The notes beneath the pieces were generated by a model. It had not been told where the DNA came from. It saw nothing but the letters and a program-made list of their open reading frames with translations, and ran no database searches. Source: Ignavibacteriota bacterium (GTDB lineage Bacteria > Bacteroidota > Ignavibacteria > Kapaibacteriales > UBA2268). Taken from it: a stretch of DNA of 47,563 nt. The DNA is taken from the NCBI GenBank assembly GCA_020437395.1, contig JAGQWJ010000023.1:1-47563 (forward strand). The letters run 5' to 3'. Shown piece after piece: positions 1 to 8,241 of this stretch. Numbering within the stretch: the first letter of the stretch is position 1; each line of letters starts with the position of its first letter. The position numbers were made by a program, and so were the translations under genes.

Positions 1-17
1 ATAGGGAAACCAAAAGC

Positions 18-3000
18 ATGAAATATTCTTCGGCATTCAAATTTAATTTAATTTATATAATAAGAATCAATGACAAAGAGCATAAGGGTTGTCTGAAAAT
101 AGGAGAGGCAACAGCTGAGAATATTACTGACTTAGGTATAAAGCCGAATAGTAAACTGCTAAATGATGCTGCAAAGAAAAGGGTAAATAGTTACACGCAA
201 ACAGCAGGAATTAAATACGAATTGCTACATACAGAAATAACAGCATATGGAAAAAAAGGTAAAATTGAAGGTTTTAACGACAAGGAAGTTCACAAGGTAT
301 TAGAACGTTCTGGGATAAAAAAGAAAGTTTTTGACATTGATGGAAAAGCCAATGAGTGGTTTGTTACTGATTTAGAAACTGCCACAAAAGCTATCAAAGC
401 AGTAAAAGATGGAAAAGATTCGTTAACTAAAAGCCAAATAACAAAAGGGCAAAACCCTATAATTTTCAGACCTGAGCAAGATGATGCTATAAAGAAAACT
501 GTTAAGCATTTCAACAAAAAGAATAATAACGATATGCTTTGGTTTGCCAAAATGAGATTCGGTAAAACTCTTTCGGCACTTGAAGTAGTAAAACGTCAAA
601 AGTTCAAACGTACTCTTATAATTACTCACCGCCCCGTAGTTGATGGAGGGTGGTTCGAAGATTTTGGTAAAATATTCTATGATTCACCTGAGTATAATTA
701 TGGTTCTAAAGGAAAAGGCGGTACTTTTAGTAAATTAGAAAAAATTGCTAAAAAGAAAAAGAATGAAAAATACATTTACTTTGCCTCAATCCAAGACCTG
801 CGTGGGTCTGCAATAGTTGGTGGTAACTTCAATAAAAATGATGAATTGCTCAATAATAATTGGGACTTTATTATAATAGATGAAGCTCACGAAGGAACAC
901 AAACGGAAATAGGAAAAGATTTACTTAAGTATGTAAGAAAGGTCGAAACCAAGGTACTTCACTTATCGGGTACTCCGTACAACCTGCTTGACAATTACAA
1001 AGAAGATCAAATATTCGTTTGGGACTATGTAATGGAGCAAAAAGCAAAACGAGATTGGGAAATAAACCATCCTGGCGACCCTAATCCTTACGCTTCACTC
1101 CCTAAGCTCAATATATATACATTCAATCTTGGAAAATTACTTAGTAACTATTCAGATGAAGAAGTCGCATTCAATTTTCGTGAGTTTTTCAGAGTAAAAG
1201 CTGATGGAAAGTTTATTCACGAAAAGGACGTGAAATCATTTTTAAATCTTATTTGTAAAAAAGATAAATCGAGCAACTATCCATACTCAACTGAAGAATA
1301 TAGAGATATACTTAGGCACTCGCTTTGGATGGTGCCGGGTGTAAAAGAAGCAAAGGCACTAAGTAAACTACTGAAATCACACCCTGTTTTTGGTAAGTTC
1401 AATATTGTGAATGTGGCGGGAGATGGTGATGAGGAGGAAGAAGAAAGAGAAGCACTGAAGAAAGTGGAGAAAGCAATAAGCGACAACCCATTAGACACTT
1501 ATAGCATAACTTTGTCATGCGGTCGATTGACTACTGGAGTAACAGTAAAAGCTTGGACAGCTGTGTTTATGCTTTCTGGGAACTATAACACTTCAGCAGC
1601 TATGTATATGCAAACTATATTCAGAGCTCAAACTCCCGCTACAATAGGTGGTAAAGTAAAGGAAAATTGTTTTGTCTTTGATTTTGCTCCTGACAGAACT
1701 CTCAAAGTTGTGGCAGAAGCAGTTACGTCAGGCAAGAAAAAAGGCGATGAGAAAATAAAAATTGGTGAGTTCCTCAACTTCTGCCCAATTGTAGCTAAAG
1801 ATGGCTCGCGCATGACCACATACAACGTTGACCGCATGTTAGAGGAACTGAAGAAAGCATACATAGAAAGAGTAGTTAATACAGGATTCGAAGATACTCA
1901 TCTATACGACAAAAAGGGATTGCTCAAACTAACTAAGGTCGATTTAGAAAAATTCAATTCCCTACAAAAAATTATTGGCACTACTAAGGCAATGCCCAAA
2001 ACGAATAAAATAGACGTGAACAAACAGGGATTGACTAAGCAGGAGTTCGAGCAAGTTGAGAAAGCAAAGAAAAAACCTAAAAAAGACCTCACTGCCAAAG
2101 AGAAAAAACTTTTAGAAAAGTACAATCAAGAAAAGAAAAAACGCGACACCGCAATCTCTATTTTGCGTGGTATTTCCATTCGTATGCCTCTTATGCTCTA
2201 TGGTGCCGATGTAACCAACGAAGACAAAGAAATTGATATTGATAATTTCACGAATTTAGTCGATGATACTTCGTGGGAAGAGTTTATGCCCAAAGGTGTA
2301 ACTAAGAAAATGTTCGGAGACTTCAAAAAATACTACGACCCAGATATATTCAGGGCTGCGGGCAAAAGAATTAGGGCTATGGCTAAAGCAGCAGACGAAC
2401 TGACCGTTGAGGAAAGAATAGAGCGAATCACTAATATATTCAGCACATTCAGAAACCCAGATAAGGAAACAGTGCTAACGCCGTGGCGTGTTGTCAATAT
2501 GCACTTGGGCGATTGTTTGGGTGGGTTTAGCTTTTTGGATAAATCTCGCGAATATACTATTTCTGACCCTCACTACATTAACAACGGAAAAGTAACCGAA
2601 ACGGTTTTTAACAGTAACGCCCGTATATTAGAAATTAACTCCAAATCGGGACTTTATCCTTTGTATGTGGCTTACTCAATTTTTCGTAACTTGACTAGCA
2701 AAGGTACTAAAACGATAAACTTAACCGTGGAACAACAACAGGGATTTTGGGACAAAGTAGTTGAAGAAAATATATTCGTAATCTCGAAAACACCTATGGC
2801 AAAGGCAATTACTATGCGGACATTGGTGGGTTTCAGAAAAGCGAAAACTAATATACAGTACGTAGAAAATATAGTAGAGCAAATAACTAACGAACCAGAT
2901 AAGTTCGTCAAAAAAGTAAAAGATGCAAAATCATTTTGGAAAATTAAAAATGGAAAAACTATGAATTTTGATGCTATTGTCGGCAATCCGCCGTATCAAA

Positions 3001-3977
3001 TAACTACTGAGGGTACTAGTGATAAACCTGTTTACCATTTGTTTATGGATATTGCATTTAAAATATCAGATAGAGTCTCGTTTATAACACCAGGCCGGTA
3101 TTTATTTAATGCGGGAAAAACTCCTAAAGAATGGAACAACAAAATCTTGAGCGACAAGCATTTTAAAGTTATATGGTATGAAAGTGATAGTACTAAAGTA
3201 TTTCCAAGTGTTGATATAAAAGGCGGTGTAGCTGTAACATTCAGAGATGCTACTCAAAAATTTGGCTCATTAGGAGTATTTACACAGTATAATGAACTCA
3301 GTTCAATAGCCAATAAAGTCTATGACTTGAAGGGCTTTAATTCGTTAAGCGATATTATTTTTACCCAAAATAAATTTAATCTTAATGCGGTTTATAAAGA
3401 CTTTCCAAGATTTAGAAAAGTTATAGGTAGTAATGGAAAGGAAAAAAGATTAACAACTTCCATTTTTGAACAAATTGATATTTTTAAAAATAAACCTTAC
3501 AACGGTAATTCTGTAAAAATTTTAGGATTAATTAATAATAAAAGAGTTAGCCGTTATATTTCAGAAAAATACTTAGATAAACATGAGAACTTAATGAATT
3601 TCAAAGTACTTTTACCAAAAAGTAATGGTACAGGTAAATTAGGAGAAGAATTATCTTCTCCACATATAAGTAATAGAATGTCTGGATTTACTCAATCATT
3701 TATAAGTATTGGTAATTTTAAAACTGAGCAAGAAGCAAATTCATGTCTAAAGTATATTAAAACTAAATTTTCAAGAACTTTATTAGGAGTATTGAAAGTA
3801 ACACAAGACAATAATAAAGATGTTTGGCAATTCGTCCCTCTCCAAGACTTCACCAACAAATCGGACATAGATTGGAGCAAATCCGTAGAGGAAATAGACC
3901 ACCAGCTATACAAAAAATACGAACTAAGCAAGGACGAAATCGTCTTCATCGAAAAGATGATAAAACCGATGAAATAA
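18..3977 (+). CDS. Single-chain restriction-modification enzyme: GIY-YIG-like nuclease, SF2 helicase, N6-adenine methylase
   Basis: Probably an ATP-dependent restriction-modification protein that cuts and methylates DNA from one polypeptide. Residues about 10-120 fit a T5orf172/GIY-YIG-like nuclease: Y13, K27-I-G29, R55, E90-V-H92 and E113-W-F115. An SF2 helicase core follows, with an atypical Walker A (FAKMRFGKT, near 173-184), a DEAH box at 288-291, and motif V/VI-like stretches near 502-540 (LTTGVTVKAW, QTIFRAQ). A charged Lys-rich linker lies near 680-710. The methylase half has a motif I-like segment near 868-885 (ILEINSKSGLYPLY) and motif IV NPPY at 990-993. The roughly 300 C-terminal residues probably form the target recognition domain. 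The start has AGGG upstream and the nuclease motif begins right after it, but the frame stays open to the window edge, so a longer N-terminus is possible. No separate specificity subunit is visible. The domain reading is from motifs; the cut mode is inference. Confidence 0.85.
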   Translation: MKYSSAFKFNLIYIIRINDKEHKGCLKIGEATAENITDLGIKPNSKLLNDAAKKRVNSYTQTAGIKYELLHTEITAYGKKGKIEGFNDKEVHKVLERSGIKKKVFDIDGKANEWFVTDLETATKAIKAVKDGKDSLTKSQITKGQNPIIFRPEQDDAIKKTVKHFNKKNNNDMLWFAKMRFGKTLSALEVVKRQKFKRTLIITHRPVVDGGWFEDFGKIFYDSPEYNYGSKGKGGTFSKLEKIAKKKKNEKYIYFASIQDLRGSAIVGGNFNKNDELLNNNWDFIIIDEAHEGTQTEIGKDLLKYVRKVETKVLHLSGTPYNLLDNYKEDQIFVWDYVMEQKAKRDWEINHPGDPNPYASLPKLNIYTFNLGKLLSNYSDEEVAFNFREFFRVKADGKFIHEKDVKSFLNLICKKDKSSNYPYSTEEYRDILRHSLWMVPGVKEAKALSKLLKSHPVFGKFNIVNVAGDGDEEEEEREALKKVEKAISDNPLDTYSITLSCGRLTTGVTVKAWTAVFMLSGNYNTSAAMYMQTIFRAQTPATIGGKVKENCFVFDFAPDRTLKVVAEAVTSGKKKGDEKIKIGEFLNFCPIVAKDGSRMTTYNVDRMLEELKKAYIERVVNTGFEDTHLYDKKGLLKLTKVDLEKFNSLQKIIGTTKAMPKTNKIDVNKQGLTKQEFEQVEKAKKKPKKDLTAKEKKLLEKYNQEKKKRDTAISILRGISIRMPLMLYGADVTNEDKEIDIDNFTNLVDDTSWEEFMPKGVTKKMFGDFKKYYDPDIFRAAGKRIRAMAKAADELTVEERIERITNIFSTFRNPDKETVLTPWRVVNMHLGDCLGGFSFLDKSREYTISDPHYINNGKVTETVFNSNARILEINSKSGLYPLYVAYSIFRNLTSKGTKTINLTVEQQQGFWDKVVEENIFVISKTPMAKAITMRTLVGFRKAKTNIQYVENIVEQITNEPDKFVKKVKDAKSFWKIKNGKTMNFDAIVGNPPYQITTEGTSDKPVYHLFMDIAFKISDRVSFITPGRYLFNAGKTPKEWNNKILSDKHFKVIWYESDSTKVFPSVDIKGGVAVTFRDATQKFGSLGVFTQYNELSSIANKVYDLKGFNSLSDIIFTQNKFNLNAVYKDFPRFRKVIGSNGKEKRLTTSIFEQIDIFKNKPYNGNSVKILGLINNKRVSRYISEKYLDKHENLMNFKVLLPKSNGTGKLGEELSSPHISNRMSGFTQSFISIGNFKTEQEANSCLKYIKTKFSRTLLGVLKVTQDNNKDVWQFVPLQDFTNKSDIDWSKSVEEIDHQLYKKYELSKDEIVFIEKMIKPMK

Positions 3978-4007
3978 TAACTACTAGCAAAAAGAAATAA
4001 CCGTAAT

Positions 4008-4901
4008 CTATATCTTAGCTCTCTTAGATAAGAACTCACGCAGAGCTTTGTCGAATGGGTCAGAAGTAACTACTAAGTTGTAGTCCACGTTTTGGCTGTA
4101 ACATATATTCTTTATCTCATCAGTGAAATCTCTTACAGCTTTTTGGTACGACTCTTTTAGCTGATGGCTGTTAGTTACCATCTCTTCTTTCGATTCTAGG
4201 TCTATGAACTTAGCCGAGCGACCAAAATCGAAGTCAAGTTCCCGAGGGTCTAATAGTTGGAATAGTATAATTTCATTTTCCTTGTGACGGAAATGTTTTA
4301 GAGCAGAGCTAATCGACTCTATATCATCGAACAGGTCTGATATTATTATTATCAACCCGCGTCTTTTTATCTGGTCTGCTAGCTGGTCTAGAGCAGAAGC
4401 CGTATGAGTTTCATCAGTTGTTTCTATACCTTCTAATGTTTTTAGAATCAAATTCAAATAAGAGGGTTTGGATTTGGATGGTAAGTAAGTCTTCACTTCT
4501 TTGTCGTAAAGTGCCAACCCAACAGAATCACGCTGTTTCATCATCATATAACCTAGCGATGCTGCAAGATAGGAAGCATATTCGACCTTTGGTATATGAC
4601 CTTCGGATGCAAACCCCATAGAAGCGGATACATCTACTAATATTGTAGCTCGAAGGTTCGTTTCCTCTTCGTATTGTTTTACGTAATAGCGATTAGAGCG
4701 GCCATAAACCTTCCAATCTATGTTTTTCACTTCATCGCCAGCACGATAAGGGCGATGTTCTGCAAATTCCACACTAAAGCCGTGGTACGGCGATTTGTGT
4801 AAACCAGTTATGAATCCCTCTACTACCATTCGTGCTTTTAGGTCTATGCCCTTTAGCTCGGCAGTTGCTTTGGGGTCTAAATACTTTCTGTGATCATCCA
4901 T
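4008..4901 (-). CDS. DUF58 domain protein (von Willebrand A-like)
   Basis: DUF58 family protein of 297 residues, about the usual length. Its hallmarks are visible: an N-terminal stretch with HRPYRAGDEVKNIDWKVYGR near residues 50-70, then a vWA-type fold starting with DVSASMG, a MIDAS-like D-x-S-x-S metal site. These proteins are usually encoded beside a MoxR AAA ATPase and Bat-type vWA membrane proteins and act in poorly understood envelope or chaperone-like functions. Here no MoxR or Bat gene is adjacent; the gene follows a small membrane protein and hmgA on the same strand, 40 bases downstream. The ATG start at 4901 is clear. It converges on the restriction enzyme gene with a 30-base gap. 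Confidence 0.85.
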   Translation of the reverse strand: MDDHRKYLDPKATAELKGIDLKARMVVEGFITGLHKSPYHGFSVEFAEHRPYRAGDEVKNIDWKVYGRSNRYYVKQYEEETNLRATILVDVSASMGFASEGHIPKVEYASYLAASLGYMMMKQRDSVGLALYDKEVKTYLPSKSKPSYLNLILKTLEGIETTDETHTASALDQLADQIKRRGLIIIISDLFDDIESISSALKHFRHKENEIILFQLLDPRELDFDFGRSAKFIDLESKEEMVTNSHQLKESYQKAVRDFTDEIKNICYSQNVDYNLVVTSDPFDKALREFLSKRAKI

Positions 4902-4941
4902 AGGCGATTAGACGAAATTTGAAGCTTTTAGTTGCATTAGA

Positions 4942-5406
4942 CTACACATAAGCTGGTTTTCCTGAACTTTCTAGTTTCGTCGTAATGTTTTCTATCTCAG
5001 CTTTTATAGACTGTATATCATTATATGAGAAATTAGAAAGAGGAACTAAAATGGTCTTGTCATTCATACTGTGTATTGTTATTTCGTTTGCAGAGCGAGC
5101 AATACTACTAATTTCCGAAATAGGAATACTTTGATTATGCTTCTCGTAATGATAACTAACGTTGATTTTACTATCAGTGAATTCCAGACCAGTTACAAGC
5201 TCTTTAGCAGGCATTTTTGACATAAAAAAATCGAGTATTGCGAAAAGGACAAGCGTCGGTACAATTTGTATTATTGCCTCATTAAAATCTAAATAGATAA
5301 GTGAAGGTACTGCAATTACAACAAAACCAATTCCCAGTAATATCAATCTATTCTTTCTTTTACTAAAAATAGACTCTTTTTTTCGACCAGCTACAAAGTA
5401 TTTCAT
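4942..5406 (-). CDS. Small membrane protein with two N-terminal TM helices (YcxB/PH-like tail)
   Basis: Unrecognised protein of about 154 residues. A basic N-terminus (AGRKKESIFSKRKNR) is followed by two hydrophobic helices (about residues 23-40 and 45-62) and a soluble beta-rich C-terminal part of about 85 residues, the layout of YcxB-like or bacterial PH-domain membrane proteins. The likely start is the ATG at 5406, which has AGGGA upstream; an in-frame TTG two codons earlier is less likely. It lies 10 bases after hmgA and 40 bases before the DUF58 gene, so the three probably share a transcript. No function can be given. Confidence 0.6.
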   Translation of the reverse strand: MKYFVAGRKKESIFSKRKNRLILLGIGFVVIAVPSLIYLDFNEAIIQIVPTLVLFAILDFFMSKMPAKELVTGLEFTDSKINVSYHYEKHNQSIPISEISSIARSANEITIHSMNDKTILVPLSNFSYNDIQSIKAEIENITTKLESSGKPAYV

Positions 5407-5416
5407 AATCAATTCC

Positions 5417-6586
5417 CTATTTGTCGCCTTTTTCTAGCCAACTTCTGTAGTACTCTTCGTCTTCGCAATCATCCACATTATATGTCGGATAAAGCGCACC
5501 GAAAGTATCTAGCATAATAGCATATTCTTCTGTTTCTTTTACTCCAATTGATGCCTCAGTTTTGCCTGGTTGTGGGCCGTGTGGCAATCCTATTGGGTGC
5601 AATGTAATAGAGCCCTCTTCAACTCCAGTACGAGACATAAAATCGCCCTCAACGTAGTAAAGCATTTCAGCACTATCTACATTCGTATGGAAGTAAGGTG
5701 CAGCTATTGCATCTGGGTACCAATCGAAAGGACGTGGATTGAAGTTACATAGTACAAAATGAGCCGTATTATAAAGCAAATGAATTGGTGGTGGCAAGTG
5801 AATACGTCCTACTTTCGGATGATAATCACGAATATTGAAAGCCCATGGATAGTGATAGCCATCCCAACCAACTATGTCAAATGGGTGATAAGGATGTACG
5901 TATTCATACATCTTATTACCAGCTTTAAGTCTAATTATAAATTCGCCTTTCTCATCGTGTACTTCAAGTTCTGTTGGCACTTTGAAATCGCGTTCACAAT
6001 AAGGAGCATCTTCGGAGCACTGTCCATATTGATTTCTGTAGTGTTTAGGAATTTCAAAAGCAGAGTCCGACTCAACTATAAATAATTTATTATCCTTTAA
6101 GTCATCGAAAAACATTTGGTGAACTGTCCCCATTGGTATAACTATCTGGTCTCCTTGCACAAAATTAATCACACCGTAATCAGTTTTTAGCTTTCCACTT
6201 CCTCTATGAACAAATATGAACTCACTCGCGTAGGCATTCTTATAAAAATCTTTTGGGTTCTTATTCGGGTGAGCTGTGTAAACTATAACATGGTCATTGC
6301 GTAAATATGGAATCCTTGAATCAAAAAAATCCCCATCTTTTCGCAATTTCTCAGTATAAAAGTGAATGTGCTTAACAGGAGGATCTTTTCGTAATCGTAA
6401 GTCAATATCAGGCAACTCATTTATCCTCAGTACTTTCGTAGGGGGATGTATGTGATACTTATTACTATATACATCCGAAAATCCTTTTGTGCTTATTAAT
6501 TCTTCTGTGTAAAGACTTCCGTCTGGTTTTCTAAAGGCAGTGTGTTTAGGGCTTGGCATTATTCCAAGTTTATGATAAAACGGCAT
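5417..6586 (-). CDS. hmgA: Homogentisate 1,2-dioxygenase
   Basis: Opens the aromatic ring of homogentisate to give maleylacetoacetate in tyrosine/phenylalanine catabolism; a cytosolic Fe(II) enzyme. The N-terminus (YHKLGIMPSPKHTAFRKPDG) is typical of the family, and the iron-site region is intact, with candidate ligands H300, E307 (in SAEMLYYVEG) and H336 (in GLPHGPQPG). The 389-residue length is close to the shorter bacterial members. The ATG at 6586 matches the usual family start. No other homogentisate-pathway gene (hppD, maiA, fahA) is visible in the window; downstream neighbours are a membrane protein and a DUF58 protein with no known link to the pathway. Confidence 0.93.
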   Translation of the reverse strand: MPFYHKLGIMPSPKHTAFRKPDGSLYTEELISTKGFSDVYSNKYHIHPPTKVLRINELPDIDLRLRKDPPVKHIHFYTEKLRKDGDFFDSRIPYLRNDHVIVYTAHPNKNPKDFYKNAYASEFIFVHRGSGKLKTDYGVINFVQGDQIVIPMGTVHQMFFDDLKDNKLFIVESDSAFEIPKHYRNQYGQCSEDAPYCERDFKVPTELEVHDEKGEFIIRLKAGNKMYEYVHPYHPFDIVGWDGYHYPWAFNIRDYHPKVGRIHLPPPIHLLYNTAHFVLCNFNPRPFDWYPDAIAAPYFHTNVDSAEMLYYVEGDFMSRTGVEEGSITLHPIGLPHGPQPGKTEASIGVKETEEYAIMLDTFGALYPTYNVDDCEDEEYYRSWLEKGDK

Positions 6587-6764
6587 TTTATGTTTCTCTA
6601 TTTTTCTTTAATTTAATTTTACTAATATAATAATTATTTAGAGACAAGAAAGTATTTTTTATTGTACTGATGTTAAACTACTGAGCATAAGAATAACTTT
6701 GAAACAATAGAATTAGATTGAACGTAACTTTAAGAAAATTTAGTTCATTATAATAAGCAGAACT

Positions 6765-7070
6765 ATGACAGCAACAACATTGCAAAACGGCGATAATAAA
6801 TTTTTTCGGGATTATTCACCTATGATAATTAGCTCAATTATCGTAACTCTAATTCTACTTTTCGTTGATGAAGGGTACTATAATTTTAGTTGGATGCGAA
6901 ACATAGGTAATTGGATTGTTGGTACAGCGTACGTAGCAATTATTACACTGATTCAGGTGGCAATCTATAAACTGATTCTTTTTCCACTCTCTGGAACATC
7001 AAGAACTGGATTAAGTATTGGGTTAGGAATTTTTCTAACTTTAGCTATTCTGTTTTCTCTAATATACTGA
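6765..7070 (+). CDS. Small three-helix membrane protein, unknown
   Basis: Unrecognised protein of 101 residues. A short polar N-terminus (MTATTLQNGDNKFFRDYSP) precedes three predicted membrane helices, at about residues 20-36, 50-72 and 80-100, and the chain ends directly after the last one. The ATG at 6765 is the only reasonable start; upstream sequence is very AT-rich with no clear ribosome site. It is transcribed divergently from hmgA across a 178-base gap and converges on the lipoprotein pair with an 11-base gap. Being short and flanked by unrelated genes, it could be spurious, but the even hydrophobic periodicity argues for a real gene. Confidence 0.55.
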   Translation: MTATTLQNGDNKFFRDYSPMIISSIIVTLILLFVDEGYYNFSWMRNIGNWIVGTAYVAIITLIQVAIYKLILFPLSGTSRTGLSIGLGIFLTLAILFSLIY

Positions 7071-7080
7071 TGAATAGGGG

Positions 7081-7605
7081 CTAATCTTCATACCTCTGTA
7101 TTAATAATGGATAGCATCCATTATTTCCGTTGCTGTCTTCGTAAACAAGATAGTACAATCCGGTCTTGTAGTCTTTTAAATCCAAATGTAGTGAATTGGA
7201 TCCTTTTCTTAATTCTCCAGAAAAAACTTTTTCTTTGCTATATTTGCTATGCTGAGAAACATAAATAGGAGTTGGAAACCTTATAGCACTCAAGCTATCC
7301 AAGAATGGTTGGTCTCCTTTTGCTGTCTCTAAGGATAAATCAACCGTCGAATTTTCATTTAAATTAAAATCAATTGTAACACCAAAAGCTGTCGGATTCG
7401 GATAAGACAAGTAAGATAGTTTTACTGAAGGTGAACATTGATTCTTAGAAGTATCACCTACAATACCTGCCACTTGTCCGTTTTCAAAAGTTCTAACTAA
7501 TCCGAAGACAGTTTTAAATTGTTGCGTTTCATCTGTTTTGAGTGGCTCTTCTGTACAACCAAAGATTAAAATAATAATCGGTAAAAAATAGAGTATTTTA
7601 TTCAT
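7081..7605 (-). CDS. Lipoprotein with PNP-type sorting-domain-like fold (paralogue 2)
   Basis: Predicted lipoprotein of 174 residues from the ATG at 7605, which has AAGGA upstream; the frame is open further upstream, but the signal peptide begins here. The signal (MNKILYFLPIIILIFGC) ends in a lipobox with the acylated Cys at about 17. The mature part has a YPNPTAFGVTIDFNL segment and a GLYYLVYEDSNG segment, which resemble the beta-sandwich of T9SS type A sorting domains. It is a clear paralogue of the next gene upstream: both share a T-[VI]-[FY]-G start, GD...N-C, a PNP segment, SLETAK/SIETAK and a [CS]-[YF]-P end. The two lie 35 bases apart. Function unknown. Confidence 0.7.
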   Translation of the reverse strand: MNKILYFLPIIILIFGCTEEPLKTDETQQFKTVFGLVRTFENGQVAGIVGDTSKNQCSPSVKLSYLSYPNPTAFGVTIDFNLNENSTVDLSLETAKGDQPFLDSLSAIRFPTPIYVSQHSKYSKEKVFSGELRKGSNSLHLDLKDYKTGLYYLVYEDSNGNNGCYPLLIQRYED

Positions 7606-7640
7606 TATTCTTATTCCTTTTTTAACATAAATTGTTAAGA

Positions 7641-8159
7641 TTAAGGGGTTTCTGTGTTCGGGACTATAATATATGGGAAACAACTACTATTGCCCTTTTT
7701 GTCAGTAATCTTTATTAAATAAGGACCTGGCTCAAATATATACATTAGATGGAGTACACTGTTCAATCCTTCATCTTTTATTTCGGTATAGAACACATAG
7801 TTCGTATATTTCGTATGAGTCTTAACCTCATACCCTTTTTCATATAACTGACTTTTCAAATCAGATGTAACTTTTGCTGTTTCTATTGAAACTTCTACTT
7901 CCTTTTCTTCATCAAGATTGTATTGTATAAAAGTACCGGTTGCAAAATAAGGATTCGGAAAAGCTATTAATTCGAATTCATTTTCCTGACAGGGATTCCT
8001 CTCCAAATCACCTATTACCTCATCTTTTATCCCGTTTTGCAATATTACTTCAATCCCATAAATAGTTTTAACTCTGGAATCTTGATCAAAACTTACGCTA
8101 TCATCACTACAGCTCAATAAAAATATTAAGAATATAGTTTTTAAAAGTACAGTCTTCAT
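7641..8159 (-). CDS. Lipoprotein with PNP-type sorting-domain-like fold (paralogue 1)
   Basis: Predicted lipoprotein of 172 residues. The signal peptide MKTVLLKTIFLIFLLSC ends in a good lipobox (LLSC). The mature domain matches the adjacent downstream lipoprotein along its length, with AFPNPYFATGTFIQYNL, VSIETAKV and a C-terminal GPYLIKITDKKGNSSCFP. The PNP motif followed by alternating beta strands recalls T9SS C-terminal domains, here in a lipid-anchored protein. The ATG at 8159 is sound. It is the first gene of a two-gene unit that probably arose by tandem duplication. No known family was recognised beyond the fold resemblance. Confidence 0.7.
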   Translation of the reverse strand: MKTVLLKTIFLIFLLSCSDDSVSFDQDSRVKTIYGIEVILQNGIKDEVIGDLERNPCQENEFELIAFPNPYFATGTFIQYNLDEEKEVEVSIETAKVTSDLKSQLYEKGYEVKTHTKYTNYVFYTEIKDEGLNSVLHLMYIFEPGPYLIKITDKKGNSSCFPYIIVPNTETP

Positions 8160-8190
8160 CCCTCAAATGTAAATATTTATAATAAATAAA

Positions 8191-8225
8191 AAAAGTCTTT
8201 TGCATATATTAAGCAAAAGACTTTT
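8191..8225 (-). terminator. Rho-independent terminator of the SulP gene
   Basis: A perfect 13-base-pair stem (AAAAGTCTTTTGC / GCAAAAGACTTTT) with a 9-base loop lies just after the SulP stop codon. Read on the minus strand it is followed by a T-rich run, so it most likely ends the SulP transcript and insulates the lipoprotein pair downstream. Confidence 0.8.
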
Positions 8226-8241
8226 CTATATATATATTAAT

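Noticed and set aside
7606-7683. N-terminal extension of the downstream lipoprotein
   Set aside because: It would bury the lipobox signal peptide behind 26 residues and overlap the upstream gene; the ATG at 7605 has AAGGA upstream.
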